A stretch of DNA of 7,867 nt from Candidatus Zixiibacteriota bacterium (GTDB lineage Bacteria; Zixibacteria; MSB-5A5; JAABVY01), in the NCBI GenBank assembly GCA_014730285.1, contig WJIM01000285.1:1-7867 (forward strand). Direction: 5' to 3'. The position numbers and the translations under genes were made by a program. The notes beneath the pieces are model-generated. The model saw nothing but the letters and a program-made list of their open reading frames with translations, was not told the DNA's origin and did no database searches. Of the stretch, positions 5,601 to 7,867 are shown in pieces (the first letter of the stretch is position 1; each line of letters starts with the position of its first letter).

Positions 5601-7118
5601 TCAATTAGGGGGATCAACAAGCTCCAGAACCCAGGACTCATTCAGGTGGTTATATTTGGGATTCAGCCTGTGCAGGATAATATCCATTAACGACGGTTCT
5701 CCGTGAAATACTGCTTCATACTCGGCCAGATAATTTTTGTATCGCTCGATATACATATTCGGTTTTCCATCGGCGAATACAACGATATACTGGGGCGGAT
5801 CTGATGGCCTGACCTGTCCAGAATTAATTGCATCCTTTAATCCATAATCGGGAGTCAACTTCACTGCTTCCGGCTTTTTATGATTCCAGTAGGAATAGGG
5901 CAGCCATTTCCTGCGTTCGGTGCAATCGAATATTACGCCGTCTACATTGTCCTGACGCGAGAGATATACCATAGGCTCGACAGCACCTTTGTGGGAATAA
6001 TTGAATGTGAAAAGTACCAGGAGCGCTGTATTAAAAACTACAAACCATCCCCACAAAAAGGTCCTCAAGCCTTTCCATTTAAAATACCAGCCGCTGTTGT
6101 AATAAAGATAGTACAGCCCAACACATCCCAGAACCAAAAGCGCGGGAAAGACCGGGATGATAAACCTTTCCTGTTTATTGACAACCGCAGAATGTCCGGC
6201 AACAAAAATTATAAACGATAATAGCAGGATCAGATGTTTTCTGATTACATCCCTTCCAAAAATCGACAGCACGAATAAGATCGAAAACGGCGGAATCATT
6301 ATTCCAAATATGAGCAGAATGTATTTATACCAGGGACCGGGAATCGTGGGCGGCGCTCCCAAATTGCCCGTGATATAGTTGATTACACTCCCCAGGAATC
6401 TGCAGTGACTCCAGATATCTATCAGGCCCTGAAGAGCGACCATAGCCAGCACGCCAATTGAAAAAAGTACGGCCTGTTTCCATCTGCGGCCTTGGATAAC
6501 CATCGCAAATGGGACTGCCACCAGCGCCAGGCCGACATGGAACCGTATCATAAAGGCTATTCCACCCAATACTGCGGCAACAATTACCATAGCATTCGAC
6601 CGCCTTTTCATAGAAAAATGTGCCAGTATAAGGCAGGGTAGCAGGAAATCCGCCGCCGCCATCTCAACAAGATTTTTCACGGCAAAAAACGGCATCATGC
6701 CATAAGCGGCAAGCAGCAGTCCGCCGGTGACGGCAGTGCTTAAGTCAGTCTCCTTTCTGAGATAGTAGAATCCAAATAGAATTGGAAGAAGAGACAAAAG
6801 CGCATGAACCGCCCGGTCGAAGTACATGTGAATATCCAGATAATCCACTCCCAATGCGGCGGTGACTTTCATCTCAGCCAGAAGAAAGAGGTTGTAAACC
6901 ACGCTCCTGAGAACGCCAATATCCGGCTTACCCTCCCATCTAAGGCTGCCATCCTCAAGAAATATGCCCTCATGGTGCCATTCCCATGCGATCTTAACAG
7001 TTTCGAAATGATCGTCATGAGCCATATATCCCTGGGCGAAAATCACTGCCAGAATACGCAGGATTACAGCGACCGCAAGCACAGTTGCCAGCGGATGTCT
7101 TTTGAAAAAACTTAACAT
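5601..7118 (-). CDS. GT-C fold membrane glycosyltransferase, GT22 (ALG9/PIG-B)-like
   Basis: This is a 505-residue polytopic protein with about nine to eleven hydrophobic segments, including roughly 8-28, 102-120, 128-146, 151-170, 177-208, 213-233, 265-288, 293-313, 319-340 and 353-372. The first loop holds AHDDHFET (33-40), in the place of the HPDE-type acidic motif of GT22 enzymes. NKQERFIIPVFPALL (314-328) matches the HKE-x-RF-x-x-P signature of that family. GT22 members transfer mannose or a similar sugar from a polyprenyl-phosphate donor on the outer face of the membrane. A soluble C-terminal part (about 380-505) follows. GT39/ArnT-like enzymes are an alternative. An in-frame TAG four codons upstream forces the ATG at 7118. 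No Shine-Dalgarno is visible before it, unlike the neighbouring plus-strand genes, so it may be leaderless. It is convergent to the large secreted gene and divergent from the last gene. The acceptor is unknown. Confidence 0.8.
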   Translation of the reverse strand: MLSFFKRHPLATVLAVAVILRILAVIFAQGYMAHDDHFETVKIAWEWHHEGIFLEDGSLRWEGKPDIGVLRSVVYNLFLLAEMKVTAALGVDYLDIHMYFDRAVHALLSLLPILFGFYYLRKETDLSTAVTGGLLLAAYGMMPFFAVKNLVEMAAADFLLPCLILAHFSMKRRSNAMVIVAAVLGGIAFMIRFHVGLALVAVPFAMVIQGRRWKQAVLFSIGVLAMVALQGLIDIWSHCRFLGSVINYITGNLGAPPTIPGPWYKYILLIFGIMIPPFSILFVLSIFGRDVIRKHLILLLSFIIFVAGHSAVVNKQERFIIPVFPALLVLGCVGLYYLYYNSGWYFKWKGLRTFLWGWFVVFNTALLVLFTFNYSHKGAVEPMVYLSRQDNVDGVIFDCTERRKWLPYSYWNHKKPEAVKLTPDYGLKDAINSGQVRPSDPPQYIVVFADGKPNMYIERYKNYLAEYEAVFHGEPSLMDIILHRLNPKYNHLNESWVLELVDPPN

Positions 7119-7258
7119 GCCGTGAATCTACATTTATGCACTGCCATATTCAAGTTTAATTTGAACCGATATCAGCTATTAAGATTGACAGATATATCAA
7201 ATATATTAAATTGCTTAAACAAATCGGTGATTTTTGCAGAATTATATCGGGAGGAAAC
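7119..7258. promoter_or_regulatory. Divergent intergenic region with candidate promoter
   Basis: This 140-bp AT-rich spacer separates two divergent genes. On the plus strand a perfect TTGACA lies at 7185-7190; TTAAAT at 7206-7211 is a possible -10 with a short 15-bp spacer, and TATATT at 7202-7207 fits the consensus better but is too close. A 5-bp dyad, TTCAA at 7149-7153 and TTGAA at 7161-7165, lies nearer the minus-strand gene. No clear minus-strand promoter was found. Confidence 0.4.
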
Positions 7259-7867
7259 ATGTTACATAGAAATGTCTTAACTGCCGGACGAATTCTTTCT
7301 ATCTTTTTCATGATCTTAGTATTTCCGATCTCAGCTTTCTCTCAGCCGATAATCGCCGATCATAATGCCTGCTCTCAATTTGACCTTCTTCCCGATACGA
7401 TATTCGAAGATATTGGAGCCGAATTCAATATCTACTATGTCCACACATCCCACGGCAGCCAGATCATGACAGGCATCTCGGAATTATACAGCGAAAATAC
7501 TCTTTATGATCCGCCGCCTTTTCATGAGGTGGGCGATGATCTTGGTCACAACGGCGATACCACCTGGGCGCCCGCCACGCGCAGCTATCTCGACAGTCAT
7601 GCGGAGTGCAACATGGCAATGTTTTCATGGTGCGGCGGATGTTCTGACAATACGGAGGATGGGATTAATGCCTATCTGGCCAAGATGGAGGAACTGGAGG
7701 CCGATTATCCCGATGTCACATTTATCTATATGACCGGTCATCTGGATGGAAGCGGTGTCGAGGGCAACCTTTATGCCCGCAATAATCAAATCCGTACCCA
7801 CTGCCAGAATAACGATAAAATACTTTTCGATTTTGCGGATATCGAGAGCTATGACCCCGAGGGTACA
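7259..7867 (+). CDS. Secreted conserved protein of unknown function, SHGSQ / MTGHLDG family (3' truncated by window edge)
   Basis: The frame is open for 203 codons to the window end. The start is supported by GGGAGG at 7249-7254, four bases before the ATG. A signal peptide is evident: MLHR, hydrophobic 12-24, likely cleavage after AFS at residue 28. The mature part has YYVHTSHGSQI (59-69), DDLGHNGDTTW (93-103), MFSWCGGCSDNTEDGI (121-136), TFIYMTGHLDGSG (154-166), LYARNNQIR (171-179) and LFDFADIESYDPEG (189-202). I recognise this set of motifs as a recurrent secreted family in environmental bacteria without a known activity. The conserved Ser, His and Asp residues, with a beta-strand/loop rhythm, recall SGNH-type hydrolases, but I cannot place a catalytic triad with confidence. 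The full protein may end in a dockerin-like module like its neighbours, but that part lies outside the window. Confidence 0.82.
   Translation, partial: MLHRNVLTAGRILSIFFMILVFPISAFSQPIIADHNACSQFDLLPDTIFEDIGAEFNIYYVHTSHGSQIMTGISELYSENTLYDPPPFHEVGDDLGHNGDTTWAPATRSYLDSHAECNMAMFSWCGGCSDNTEDGINAYLAKMEELEADYPDVTFIYMTGHLDGSGVEGNLYARNNQIRTHCQNNDKILFDFADIESYDPEGT

Noticed and set aside
5509..5706. 65-codon plus-strand frame overlapping the end of the large gene
   Set aside because: It runs through the intrinsic terminator and then antisense into the glycosyltransferase gene; no Shine-Dalgarno.
7506..7733. 75-codon plus-strand frame inside the last gene
   Set aside because: It is a frame shadow of the secreted SHGSQ family protein, whose own frame shows a signal peptide and conserved motifs.
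1..7867. CRISPR array, tRNA, rRNA, insertion sequence or integrase
   Set aside because: No regularly spaced short repeats, no cloverleaf, no rRNA-like segment and no transposase or integrase motifs were seen on either strand; the only long direct repeat is the dockerin-like coding cassette.

Overview
The window looks like a piece of a bacterial chromosome from an uncultured, didermic, FCB-like lineage. I would first compare it with Zixibacteria and neighbouring candidate phyla. This placement is an inference from protein style: large secreted beta-rich proteins, paired dockerin-like C-termini of the type NVSDAVWVINYVFIGG, a fibre-type C-terminal domain containing DHPLDPENKYLYHS, and a secreted SHGSQ / MTGHLDG family protein. 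No rRNA, tRNA, transposase, integrase or CRISPR array is visible, so taxonomy cannot be fixed from the window alone.

Layout. (1) Positions 1-1185 (+) carry the 3' part of a fibre-like surface protein gene, open at the left edge. (2) Two bases later, 1188-1694 (+) encodes a small secreted protein with two dockerin-like calcium-loop repeats and a Cys-rich tail; the pair forms an operon closed by a clear intrinsic terminator at 1716-1746. (3) The region 1747-2096 holds no convincing gene. It has a candidate TTGACA promoter element, several dyads, and an unused perfect Shine-Dalgarno sequence, and appears to be a long 5' leader. (4) Positions 2097-5519 (+) encode a 1140-residue secreted protein with one Asp-box, a BACON-like Ig segment, a beta-rich region, and the same dockerin-like cassette and Cys-rich tail as the small protein. 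It is followed by a terminator at 5537-5568. (5) Convergent to it, 5601-7118 (-) encodes a polytopic GT-C membrane glycosyltransferase most like the GT22 mannosyltransferases. (6) After a 140-bp divergent spacer, a gene starting at 7259 (+) with a strong Shine-Dalgarno encodes a secreted protein of a conserved family of unknown function; it runs off the right edge.

How the genes fit together. At least three genes encode exported proteins and a fourth is a probable surface fibre. Two of them share a C-terminal cassette that is 69/84 identical in protein and has exact DNA runs of 42 and 32 bp. The cassette is therefore probably a mobile or converted attachment or sorting module for surface proteins in this organism. 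The membrane glycosyltransferase could decorate surface glycans or proteins, but nothing in the sequence ties it directly to its neighbours. I see no defence system, biosynthetic cluster or mobile element. The most unusual items are the shared C-terminal cassette and the long structured leader of the 1140-residue gene.
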